DNA of 64,000 nt, taken from assembly GCA_965262505.1 (NCBI GenBank), contig CBDHFM010000030.1:3286001-3350000 (forward strand), written 5' to 3'. The translations under genes and the position numbers were made by a program. Within the stretch, counting starts at the first letter, position 1. Each line of letters starts with the position of its first letter. Positions 8,671 to 16,121 of this stretch are shown piece after piece. This stretch comes from JACPPO01 sp965262505. GTDB lineage: Bacteria > Acidobacteriota > Vicinamibacteria > Vicinamibacterales > UBA2999. The notes under the pieces were generated by a model, which did no database searches, had not been told where the DNA came from, and saw nothing but the letters and a program-made list of their open reading frames with translations.

Positions 8671-8983
8671 TCTGGGGCTCCTCTATTCGAGTCATCGTAC
8701 GCGGTGTCACGCCTGGACGTTTGACACGATTGTATCCGTGACGGGCCCTGAACCGGCCCGAACCGTGGATCGGACGTCTTGATACATGGGGCTCGCGAAT
8801 GGCTAAAGCGCTTTTCATGACCGTGTGGCGGCCGCGTACCAGCAGTGCCGAAAATAGTTGCGGCATTCGTCAGGGCTGAAGTGCGCCAAGCACTCGCCGA
8901 GGAACGGCCAGAGCGTCTCGGTGCTGCGACTCCCGCGCCCCACGATTTCTTTGGACAGCCTTCTGCGAGAAGGAGAATGAGTT

Positions 8984-9541
8984 ATGTCCAAGGGAAAACA
9001 GCACGAGGCTGAGGCCTCGGAGGGAGCCCGGAGGGCGACCGCAGAGGCCTCAGCCTCGTGGGCGCTCGTCGGCACGGGGCGGTGGTCCGCGCGACGAAAA
9101 GTCTCCGTGGTCATCGAGGTCCTCAAGGGGGAATCACTCGAGAGCCTCAGTCGTCGCCATGGCGTGACGGCGGCGAAGCTCTCGCAGTGGCGTGACGACT
9201 TCGTGGCCGGCGGTGAGGCCCGCCTCAAGCATCGCGAGGTCGCCGTCGAGGGCGCGGACACGCGGCGGCTCAAGCGCGTCGTGGCGGATCTCGCCACCGA
9301 CAAGGCGTTGCTGGCCGAGAAGATTCGACACCTGGAGGCCGGCCGCCCTTTGGGCTGGTGGAGGTCGAAGCGATGCGTCACGAGACTTCGCTCTCCACCC
9401 ACCGGCCGTACGGCATCGCCCGCGTCACGCGCGTGTGGCAGGTGCCGCGCTCGACGGTCTACGCGCAACGGACCCGGCGCGCCCGGCCGACGCCGGTGGC
9501 CAAGCGCGGACCCAAGCCGCCCCAGTCGGATGCGGCGCTGA
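8984..9541 (+). CDS. IS3-family OrfA, element B copy 1
   Basis: GAAGGAGAATGAGTT precedes the ATG. The N-terminal ~125 residues are an HTH (VLKGESLESLSRRHGVTAAKLSQWRDDF) plus a coiled coil ending near RHLEAGRPLGWW. The rest of the 185-codon frame is arginine-rich and overlaps orfB out of frame, so the functional OrfA probably ends or frameshifts (-1) near 9358. A 19-residue Ala/Glu-rich stretch near the N-terminus is unusual. Confidence 0.75.
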   Translation: MSKGKQHEAEASEGARRATAEASASWALVGTGRWSARRKVSVVIEVLKGESLESLSRRHGVTAAKLSQWRDDFVAGGEARLKHREVAVEGADTRRLKRVVADLATDKALLAEKIRHLEAGRPLGWWRSKRCVTRLRSPPTGRTASPASRACGRCRARRSTRNGPGAPGRRRWPSADPSRPSRMRR

Positions 9542-10263
9542 CGGCCGCGGTCCGGGCCGTGATCGCCGCGAGTCCGTTCCACGGCGAAGGGCACCGCAAG
9601 ATCTGGGCGCGCTTGCGGGTGCAGGGGCTGCGCACGTCGAAACGTCGGACGTTGGTCGTGATGCGCGCTGCCGACTTGCTCGGCCCTGCGCGGCTGCCCA
9701 CGCCGGTCGCCGCCCGTCCCCACGACGGCACCATCGTCACCGCCAGTCCCAACGTGATGTGGGGCACCGATGCGACGGCCACCGTGACGCTGGCGGACGG
9801 CCACGTCACGATCGTCGGGGCGATCGATCACTGCACGGCCGAATGTGTGGGACTACACGCGGCGAAGTCCGGCACGCGCTTCGAGGCGTTGGAGCCGGTG
9901 CGCCAGGGCGTCCGAGATCACTTCGGGACGATGGCCGCCGGCGTGGCGAGCGGGCTCACGATGCGCCACGACCACGGCAGTCAGTACATGAGCAACGACT
10001 TTCACGCCGAGCTCCGGTTCCTCGGCATCGTGTCATCACCGGCCTTCGTCCGCCAGCTCGAGGGGAACGGCTGCATCGAACGGTTCTTCCGCACCCTCAA
10101 GGAACAGCTGCTGTGGGTGCGCCACTTTACGGATGTCGAGGACTTGCAGCAGGCGCTGCGCACCTTCAAGGAGACCTATAACCAGCAGTGGTTGATCGAG
10201 CGACTCGGCTTCCGCGCACCCGCCGTCGTCCGTCGCGCGGTTGCGCTCACCACGGCCGCGTGA
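9358..10263 (+). CDS. IS3-family OrfB transposase, element B copy 1
   Basis: 301 residues. The integrase-core triad is readable: first D in MWGTDATATV, second D in MRHDHGSQYMS, E in NGCIERFFRTLKEQLLW. The first core strand is followed by a long TLADGHVTIVGAIDHC. The frame is intact. It differs from copy 2 at a few residues (for example HET/HAT near the start and IVGA/IFGA). Confidence 0.85.
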   Translation: MEVEAMRHETSLSTHRPYGIARVTRVWQVPRSTVYAQRTRRARPTPVAKRGPKPPQSDAALTAAVRAVIAASPFHGEGHRKIWARLRVQGLRTSKRRTLVVMRAADLLGPARLPTPVAARPHDGTIVTASPNVMWGTDATATVTLADGHVTIVGAIDHCTAECVGLHAAKSGTRFEALEPVRQGVRDHFGTMAAGVASGLTMRHDHGSQYMSNDFHAELRFLGIVSSPAFVRQLEGNGCIERFFRTLKEQLLWVRHFTDVEDLQQALRTFKETYNQQWLIERLGFRAPAVVRRAVALTTAA

Positions 10264-10779
10264 ATACACTCACCCGGCTGTCCAAGAAATCCGTGGCGGT
10301 ACATCTCGGTGCTGCGACAGCGAGCGGTGCGAACGAGGGCCTTGAGCTTCGCGAAGCAGAGCTCGATGGGATTGAGGTCCTGGCTGTAGGGTGGCAAGTA
10401 CCAGAGGGTGGCCCCGGCGGCCTGGATGGCGCGTTGGATGCCGGCGACCTTGTGGGCCCCGAGATTGTCGGCAATGACGATGTCGCCGGGCTGCAGGGTC
10501 GGCACCAGGATCTGTTCGATGTAGGCGCGGAAGCTCTCGCCATCGATCGCGCCGTCGAAGACCCCCGGTGCGGTCAGCCCCGTGACCCGCAACGCGGCGA
10601 GAAACGTGCTGGTCTGCCAGCGCCCGCAGGGGGCGTGGTCGTGGACGCGCGCGCCGCGCGGTGCCCGGCCGTACCGCCGAAGCAGATTGGTGGTGATGCC
10701 GGTTTCGTCCAGAAACACGAGGTGGGCGACATCCCAGGTCGGCGCCGCCGCGTGCCACGCGACCCGCGCGGCCGCGACG

Positions 10780-11142
10780 TCAGGCCGATCGTGTTCGGAC
10801 GGGCGGACCGTGTTTTTTAACGGTCAGGCCGAGGGCCCGCACGGCGCGCCAGACCGTCGGCACACTCGCGGGCGTGGCGAGGGCGTCCTTCAGCTCAGCC
10901 AGCGTGCGATCCGGGTGCGCCGCAATCAGCGCGGCCAAGGTGTGTAGGTGCGGCTCAAGCATGCCGCGCCGTCCATGTCGCTGGACGCGAGGCGCCACCT
11001 CGCCCGTGTCGCGCCGCCGCTGTTTCAGTAGCCGCACCCACGACCCGCTCACGCGGTACTTCGCCGCCACCTCGGCCGCCTTCATCCCGGCATCGCTGTC
11101 GAGGAGCGCCCGCTCTCGCAGATCCATCGAATAGGCACGCAT
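10780..11142 (-). CDS. IS630 transposase N-terminal DNA-binding part
   Basis: 120 residues: MRAYSMDLRERALLDSDAG...AAEVAAKYRVSGSWVRLLKQRR is the paired helix-turn-helix of IS630 transposases, followed by the second HTH (LAELKDALATPASVPTVWRALR-type). It ends shortly after VKK encoded by a GTTAAAAAA tract. Reading +1 from that A-run continues into the catalytic frame (NTVRPSEHDRPDVAAARVAW), so a frameshift at the A6 tract would make the full protein. Confidence 0.8.
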   Translation of the reverse strand: MRAYSMDLRERALLDSDAGMKAAEVAAKYRVSGSWVRLLKQRRRDTGEVAPRVQRHGRRGMLEPHLHTLAALIAAHPDRTLAELKDALATPASVPTVWRAVRALGLTVKKHGPPVRTRSA

Positions 11143-11219
11143 CGGGCCTCCTGCATCGGTGCGCGCAGAAGTACCGCGACCGCCCCAGGTAGTACAAGGC
11201 CTATTTGAAAAGCGCTTTA

Positions 11220-11490
11220 GTGTTTATCGAGCAAATACCGCGTAGCGGTGGCCACCTTGGTGGGTGGAACCACGATGGTCGTACCCCGCGCACCCGCAGC
11301 CTCGTAGATCGCGATCGTGTCGTAGGCGGGGTGCGCCGTAACACTCGCGACATCGCCGCCGATTGCCTCAATCAGCGCGATGCCCGCCGTCGCGTCATCG
11401 ACATGCCCGTCGGCCAGGACGTCGGCACCGATCACACCGGATCCGTCAACGCCAAAATGGAGCTGCTTCCAGCCGCGCGTACTGCGGCCT
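11220..11490 (-). pseudogene. IS5-type DDE transposase fragment
   Basis: The frame reads WKQLHFGVDGSGVIGADVL, DDATAGIALIEAIGGDVASVTAHPAYDT and ARGTTIVVPPTKVA. This is the central RNase-H-like region of IS5-family transposases (K-L-H-L-G-V-D...). The 3' part is cut by the right end of the IS630 element; the N-terminal part is missing on the other side. A non-functional remnant. Confidence 0.65.
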
Positions 11491-11542
11491 CTACGTTTTG
11501 GGGCCGTCCGTTCACTCTCACCCACAAGAGAGGCATGTACTG

Positions 11543-12010
11543 TCAACGATGCGATGCAGGCCGTCGCCTGGCGTGGCGACCCCGGAAATCCCGGCTGACA
11601 GGACTTCCGGTGGCCCTCAACGGGTCCAGTGCTTGGACGGGCGCGTCGCCGTCCAGCGCGTGGCGCGCCGCGATCTGGGCGTGCCGCCGCCGGGTGCGTA
11701 GTATCTCCAGTGTGACGGCCAGGGGCAAGCGAGCCTGGGTGGCGTCCAGCCCTGGGCCATCCGCTCCACCTCGTCGTGCCAGCGCGCCCTGCCGGCGGCC
11801 CAGCTCCGACCGGAAGCACGGGAAGCACAGCGTGGTCCGGCGCTCGGCCAGCCACCCCGTGCGAAAGCCGTAGTGGGCCTCGCGCATCCGGCACTGCTCG
11901 CACAGGCCGGCCGTGCGGGCCTGCCGCTCCGCTGCTTCGCGGGACATCACGTCCGGGCCGATCTCGTACAACCTGAACTGGCCCGCCTGCTGCGCTGCTG
12001 ATACCGCCAT
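11543..12010 (-). CDS. hypothetical cysteine-pair protein
   Basis: 155 residues. The distinctive part is CEQCRMREAHYGFRTGWLAERRTTLCFPCFRSELGRRQ, with two CxxC pairs that could hold one zinc. The C-terminal half is arginine-rich and may be out of register or decayed where it meets the IS5 remnant. The start MAVSAAQQAG follows a GGGAGAA tract. Function unknown; it probably forms a small operon with the frame upstream at 12038-12271. Confidence 0.55.
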   Translation of the reverse strand: MAVSAAQQAGQFRLYEIGPDVMSREAAERQARTAGLCEQCRMREAHYGFRTGWLAERRTTLCFPCFRSELGRRQGALARRGGADGPGLDATQARLPLAVTLEILRTRRRHAQIAARHALDGDAPVQALDPLRATGSPVSRDFRGRHARRRPASHR

Positions 12011-12037
12011 CGAGTTCTCCCTTCACTGCTTCGGTCG

Positions 12038-12271
12038 TCACTGTGGGCCGGTCCCGTGTTCGCGCGCGACCTCGGTCAAGACGTCGTCGCCCAGCCGCCG
12101 GAGCCACCGGTCGCTGGCTGAAACCGGGTTGGCGGGCCTGCCCGGCGCGGCTGGCCATTCAGCACGAGCGTGAAACCGTCCGCTCGCCGCGCCAACGGCC
12201 GTGGCGCCACCAGCACGCCCGTGGTGTCGCGTCCCTCGACCGTACGCTGCACGCAACGGATGTTTCGTCAT
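12038..12271 (-). CDS. small hypothetical protein downstream of repeat operator
   Basis: 77-residue frame from an ATG at 12271 that has GGAAGG seven bases upstream, in turn downstream of the tandem repeats at 12290-12311. The end of the frame (ASDRWLRRLGDDVLTEVAREHG) looks protein-like. A second frame in the same DNA (GRDTTGVLVAPRPLARR...GFTLVLNG) also looks coding, so a frameshift is possible. The gene is real on context; the exact product is uncertain. Confidence 0.35.
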   Translation of the reverse strand: MTKHPLRAAYGRGTRHHGRAGGATAVGAASGRFHARAEWPAAPGRPANPVSASDRWLRRLGDDVLTEVAREHGTGPQ

Positions 12272-12289
12272 ATATTCGCCTTCCGAAGC

Positions 12290-12311
12290 ATAGCGAATGT
12301 ATAGCGAATAT
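12290..12311 (-). promoter_or_regulatory. tandem 11-bp repeats, candidate operator
   Basis: ATAGCGAATGT (12290-12300) and ATAGCGAATAT (12301-12311) are adjacent direct repeats differing by one base. The second overlaps a palindrome, CGAATATTCG. They lie 18-40 bases upstream of the ATG at 12271 and overlap an AT-rich stretch that could serve as a -10 box, so they may bind a repressor of this small operon. Confidence 0.4.
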
Positions 12312-12384
12312 TCAAGCGCACGTATCGCGCCCTGGTACCTGTTACCGGAGGAGGGGTCGTCGCGCCAGGAATCGGGTTACCCAT

Positions 12385-12777
12385 GAAAGGACGGCCGTCA
12401 AGATCTACAGCCTGCTGTGCGACGACTGCGTCATTTACGACGGCCGCGTGGGCGCAGCACTCGGTTTATTGACGCGGCAGTTCTGCGAGGCGACGGGCCA
12501 CACGGAAGGACCCTCCGCGCTGGAGTTCGCCTTCGGCACGCCGAAGGAGGCACGGAACACAAAACACACCAAGGTGCGCGACCCGAGTCACGGCCGCCTG
12601 CGGTTTCCGAGGCTGGGACCGGATGCTCGATTTCACACCGTTCAGGCGAGGCGGGCAAATTGGTTTATTGGCCGCGCGCTGAATCGCAATCCGAACGCCT
12701 TCAGCGCTGGCGAAGAAGGATTCCATGAGCTTGCGGCCGGGTTATTCCTGGTCGGCTACGACCTACGGGACGCGTGA
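12385..12777 (+). pseudogene. conserved hypothetical, N-terminally truncated
   Basis: The frame reads VKIYSLLCDDCVIYDGRVGAALGLLTRQFCEATG, AFGTPKEA, LRFPRLGPDARFHTVQ, and GEEGFHELAAGLFLVGYDL before TGA. Clear conserved blocks with normal composition indicate real coding. There is no start codon with a ribosome site before VKIY, and I would expect more protein upstream, so this is a C-terminal fragment of about 130 residues. No catalytic motif was recognised. Confidence 0.5.
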
Positions 12778-13110
12778 TGGCAGCGGTGTTCCCGTGGGCG
12801 CGTACGAGTCGGTTCCGAAGCATGATTGTCGATACAACCCAGCCGCCTCCGGCCCACCGCGCCCCGCATGCCCCCCTGTGGAGACCAAACCTGAGCGCCG
12901 CCGAACTCAGTCTCGTGGGCACGTTGACGCTTTCCGATCTCGCGCCGCACCACCTGGAACCGGAAGGACAGTCGGCGGTGCTGGCCGGCACACTCAGTCT
13001 TGATCGGTCCACAGGCGGCGTCTGTGGTGCCATGCGGTCCCGTTCATCTTGTGGGGTACAACGTGGGGAACGTGGCTGCTAACACGCTCTAAGATGTTCT
13101 ATTAAAATAA
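12778..13110. other. intergenic, nothing firm
   Basis: Both strands are open for about 100 codons, but no recognisable domain or ribosome site is present. It separates the hypothetical fragment from the integrase relic. Confidence 0.4.
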
Positions 13111-13447
13111 CTTGTCTCGCTATGTCGGGAGGCCATGGGCTACCGGCCGGACAACCCGGCGGGCGACGCCCTCGGGCGGCAGCAGACCGTTGTCCAGCAC
13201 ATGCGGGCGCTGCCCCACGGCGCGGTGGCGGACGCCCTCGCGACCGTGCGAGCCTCCCCAGCCTCGGTCACCATCAAGCGGGCGTTCGAGTTCCTGGTGC
13301 TGACGGCGGCGCGATCCGGCGAAGTGCGCCTGGCGACGTGGGACGAAATTGACCTGAACGCGGGCGTCTGGGCCATCCCCGCCGCGCGCATGAAGGCGAT
13401 GTCAGTAATCATGTGAAAGTCCCCCCTCCATTCCGAGGGGGAGGACC

Positions 13448-14742
13448 ATGGACGATCCACAGAGAGACGTAGGCTCGACAGCGGCGACAGATACGCCGGT
13501 GGAGGGCTGGATGCTGCGAGAAGACATCGTGCGCGAGGTGCTGGCACGGTTGGCCCGCGGGGAGTGCGTCAAGGCGATCGCGCGCGAGCTGGGCGTGGAC
13601 AAGAAGACGATCAAACGTTGGCGTGCGCGGGGCGAGTGGCGGCCGCGGACGACGGCTGGGCGGGCCAAGGCGATCGACGCCTATCGGCTGTTTCTGGCGC
13701 GCCGGGGGCCCGAGGTCGGGTGGAATGGGATGGTCCTGCACCGCGAGCTCCGGACGCAGGGCTTCACGGGCGGCTATCAGCAGGTCCAGCGGGCGCTGCA
13801 GCCGGTGCGGACGACGCGCCGGTGGGCGGCGCGCGCGACCGTGCGGTTCGAGACGGCCCCGGGTGAGCAGGCGCAGGTCGATTTCGGGCAGCTGCGGGTG
13901 TGGATTGCCGACGTGGAGACCCCGGTCCATTTTTTCGTCTTCACACTCGGCTTCTCCCGGCGGGCCGTGGCCTATGCCTACCGCAACGAGCGGCTCGACA
14001 CGCTGCTCGATGGCCACGAGCGGGCGCTGCGGCACTTTGGCGGGGTGCCGCTCAGCTGTCTGTACGACAATCCGCGGACGATCACGCTGGGGCGATCGGC
14101 GGGCCAGGTACTCTGGTATCCGCGCTTCGAGGACTTCGCGCGGTACTACGGCTTCACGCCGCGCGCCTGCCAGCCCGATCGGGCCCGGACGAAAGGCAAG
14201 GTCGAGAGCGGCGTGAAATACGTGAAGCGGAACGCCCTGGCGGGCCGCCGCTTTCCGCACTGGGCCGCCCTCGAGGCGTGGCTGGAGGAGTGGGCCGCCA
14301 CCGTGGCCGACCGGCGCGTGCACGGCACCACCCACGAGCGCCCGATCGCTTCGCGCGCGAAGCCCTGACGCCGGTGGGCCGCCAGCCCCCGTATCACTAC
14401 GACACGATCCGCCGGCGGATCGTCGCCGCCGATGCCTTGGTCTCGATCGCGGCGGGGCGGTACTCGGTCCCCGTCCGCTACGTCGGCCAGACGGTCGACG
14501 TCCGGGAGACCGCCACCCACTACGTCATCGTGGCCGGCGACTCGTGCATCGCGCAGCATGCCAAGGCGGGCCGGCACGCGGTCGTGATGGAGCCGGCGCA
14601 CTACCGCGGCCTCCTGCGCGCCGGTACCGCGCCGCCCAGCGAGGCCCCGCAGTGGGACCCGGCCTATCAGGCGCTCGGCGCCGTCGAGGTCCGAGACCTC
14701 GGCATTTACGACGCCCTCGCCGCGATCGGAGGGGGCCAATGA
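13448..14742 (+). pseudogene. istA: IS21 transposase IstA, frameshifted
   Basis: The first frame (13448-14368, 306 codons) has the HTH (LARGECVKAIARELGVDKKTIKRWRA) and the integrase core (AQVDFGQLRVW, CLYDNPRTITLG, TKGKVESGVKYVKR). At about 14350, after GTTHERP, it switches to the frame that runs to 14742 (DRFAREALTPVG...YSVPVRYVGQTVDVRE...). One small indel splits the gene. The C-terminal frame ends in the ATGA that starts istB. Probably inactive unless the shift is a sequencing artefact. Confidence 0.85.
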
Positions 14743-15527
14743 GCACGCCGCTCTTCGATCGGCTGCGCAGCCACTGTCAACGCCTCCGGCTGCATCGGCT
14801 CGAAGCCGAGCTGCCGACGCTCCTCGAGCAGGCGGCCAAGCGCGAGGTGCCCTACTCGGACTTTCTCGATGAGCTCCTGTCGCTCGAGATCCGCTCCAAG
14901 GCCGAGAAACATCTGACGATGCGCATCTCGATGGCCCGGTTCACCTTTCAGAAAACCCTGGACGCCTTCGACTTCAAGTTCCAGCCATCCATCGACCCGA
15001 AGGTGATTCGCGAGCTGGCCACCGGACGCTATCTCGAGAGCGGCGACAACGTCCTGCTGCTCGGCCCGCCCGGTGTCGGGAAGACGCATCTGGCCGTCGC
15101 GCTCGGCCTCAAAGCGTGCGCGCACGGGGTCCGGGTGCTCTTTACCACCGCGACCGGCCTGATCGCCACGTTGGGCAAGGCGCACGCCGAGGGCCGCCTC
15201 GACGAGCGGCTCAAGATCCTGGCGCAGCCCCAGCTCCTGATCATCGACGAGATCGGCTACATCCCCATCGACCGCCAGGGCGCCAATCTCTGCTTTCAGC
15301 TTGTGTCGCGCCGCTACGAGCGCGGCGCGATCATCCTCACCAGCAATCAGAGCCTCGGGGCCTGGGGCGAGGTCTTCGGGGACCCCGTCATTGCCTCCGC
15401 CATTCTCGACCGCCTGCTCCACCACTCGATCACCGTCAACATCCGAGGCGACAGCTATCGGCTCAAGGAGAAGATGAAGGCCGGACTACTCAAGTCGAAG
15501 AGCGCGGCCGCCGCCGCGGCTGAATAA
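14739..15527 (+). CDS. istB: IS21 helper ATPase IstB
   Basis: 262 residues from the ATG at 14739, overlapping the istA stop. It has Walker A GPPGVGKTH, Walker B LLIIDEIGYIP and sensor region IILTSNQSLGAWGEVF. It is a DnaC-like AAA+ protein that regulates target choice by IstA. It is full length; the Ala-rich tail (KSKSAAAAAAE) is normal for the group. Confidence 0.92.
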   Translation: MSTPLFDRLRSHCQRLRLHRLEAELPTLLEQAAKREVPYSDFLDELLSLEIRSKAEKHLTMRISMARFTFQKTLDAFDFKFQPSIDPKVIRELATGRYLESGDNVLLLGPPGVGKTHLAVALGLKACAHGVRVLFTTATGLIATLGKAHAEGRLDERLKILAQPQLLIIDEIGYIPIDRQGANLCFQLVSRRYERGAIILTSNQSLGAWGEVFGDPVIASAILDRLLHHSITVNIRGDSYRLKEKMKAGLLKSKSAAAAAAE

Positions 15528-15970
15528 CCCGGGAGGGGGGATTTTCAGCTGATAAGTGGGGGGCACGTCACGTGACTATTGACAGGCGAAGCGGGATCAC
15601 CGCGTCCCGCTCTAGGGGCGGGCGCTCGCGATCCTGCACGACGTACAGAGCCGGAGCGATGGCACGGGCCTCGTGTTCCGCAGTCTGCGCGGGAAGCAGG
15701 CAAGAGTCTTCCACGGTTTTCTCCCAACTCTTTCCTTTCGTTGCGCTTACACGGTTTTGGGGCGTCTGCTTTCGCTCGCAACGCCTACGGTTAGCCCGCT
15801 TGAGGGGCGAGTTTTCTGACGGTTTCTTGACGGTGACTGTTGCCACAGCCATACTCTACCGGCTGCGCAGCGCGTTGTTGCAATAATGGTTTTTGATCTG
15901 CAATAGCCCAGTTCCTACCTATGCCGACATCCCGTCATCCGGGTACCGGGGCACAGTTAAGTTCCCCTAG

Positions 15971-16020
15971 GCAAACTCGTAACCTGAATGTCGTAAGTTC
16001 AAATCCTACCCCCGCCCCCC
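15971..16020 (+). other. tRNA-like 3' half (Thr-CGT-like), possible attachment site
   Basis: The stretch ACTCGTAACCTGAA then GTCGTAAGTTCAAATCCTAC then CCCCGCC resembles the anticodon-loop-to-acceptor half of a tRNA with anticodon CGT. The T-stem has a mismatch, no 5' half is visible and no CCA follows, so it is not a working gene. It lies beyond the integrase relic, as an att remnant would. Confidence 0.35.
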
Positions 16021-16121
16021 CTCTATCTCAATCGGAAAGAACGCGGCTGGCAGCGGCCTGCGCTCTCCTAGACCGGGCCTGGGGCAACCCTGCACAGGTC
16101 TAGCTGTCAGGCGAGGAAGCT

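Larger units (their letters stand above)
8931..10303 (+). mobile_element. IS3-family element B, copy 1
   Basis: 1373 bases with imperfect inverted ends (CACGATTTCTTTGGACAGCC on the left, GGCTGTCCAAGAAATCCGTGG on the right). It is flanked by the direct repeat TCTCGGTGCTGCGAC at 8916-8930 and 10304-10318. A near-identical copy of the same length is at 39725-41097 in the same orientation. It carries two overlapping frames. Confidence 0.9.
8815..10758 (-). pseudogene. IS630 transposase catalytic part, split by IS3-B
   Basis: The right segment (10758 to 10304) reads LVFLDETGITTNLLRRYGRAP, then IVIADNLGAHK, then LPPYSQDLNPIELCFAKLK: the DDE motifs FLDE, DNLxxHK and DLNPIE. After ...ARCRSTE the frame is interrupted by IS3-B and resumes at 8915 down to 8815 as TLWPFLGECLAHFSPDECRNYFRHCWYA plus a stop. 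Removing IS3-B and one target duplication restores the frame. The N-terminal part is in another frame (10780-11142), as is usual in IS630 elements that frameshift. Confidence 0.85.
8804..11219 (-). mobile_element. IS630-family element, interrupted by IS3-B
   Basis: Perfect terminal repeats CTAAAGCGCTTTTCA (from 8803) and TGAAAAGCGCTTTAG (to 11220) enclose the element, with the TA target dinucleotide at 8804-8805 and 11218-11219, as expected for IS630/mariner transposition. The transposase reads right to left and is split by the IS3-B insertion at 8931-10303. On its right it abuts, and has probably cut, an IS5-like transposase. Confidence 0.85.
13400..15584 (+). mobile_element. IS21-family element
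   Basis: The ends match IS21 (TGTCAGTAATCATGTGA on the left; its imperfect complement TCACGTGACTATTGACA on the right). It is flanked by 5-bp direct repeats GGCGA (13395-13399 and 15585-15589). It carries istA and istB with an ATGA overlap. Confidence 0.9.
13125..15700 (+). pseudogene. tyrosine integrase relic interrupted by IS21 element
   Basis: The left part (13135-13399) reads DNPAGDALGRQQTVVQHMRALPHG, then FEFLVLTAARSGEVRLATWDEIDL, then WAIPAARMKA. The R in AARSGEVR is the first catalytic arginine of tyrosine recombinases. Skipping the IS21 element and one GGCGA duplication, the frame continues at about 15585 as KRDHRVPL, then an in-frame TAG, then GRALAILHDVQSRSDGTGLVFRSLRGK. The N-terminal domain and the second Arg/His/Tyr cluster are missing. 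This is the remains of the integrase of an earlier island. Confidence 0.8.

Noticed and set aside
14706..15425. 239-codon frame opposite istB
   Set aside because: Pure antisense shadow of the IstB ATPase with no ribosome site or domain.
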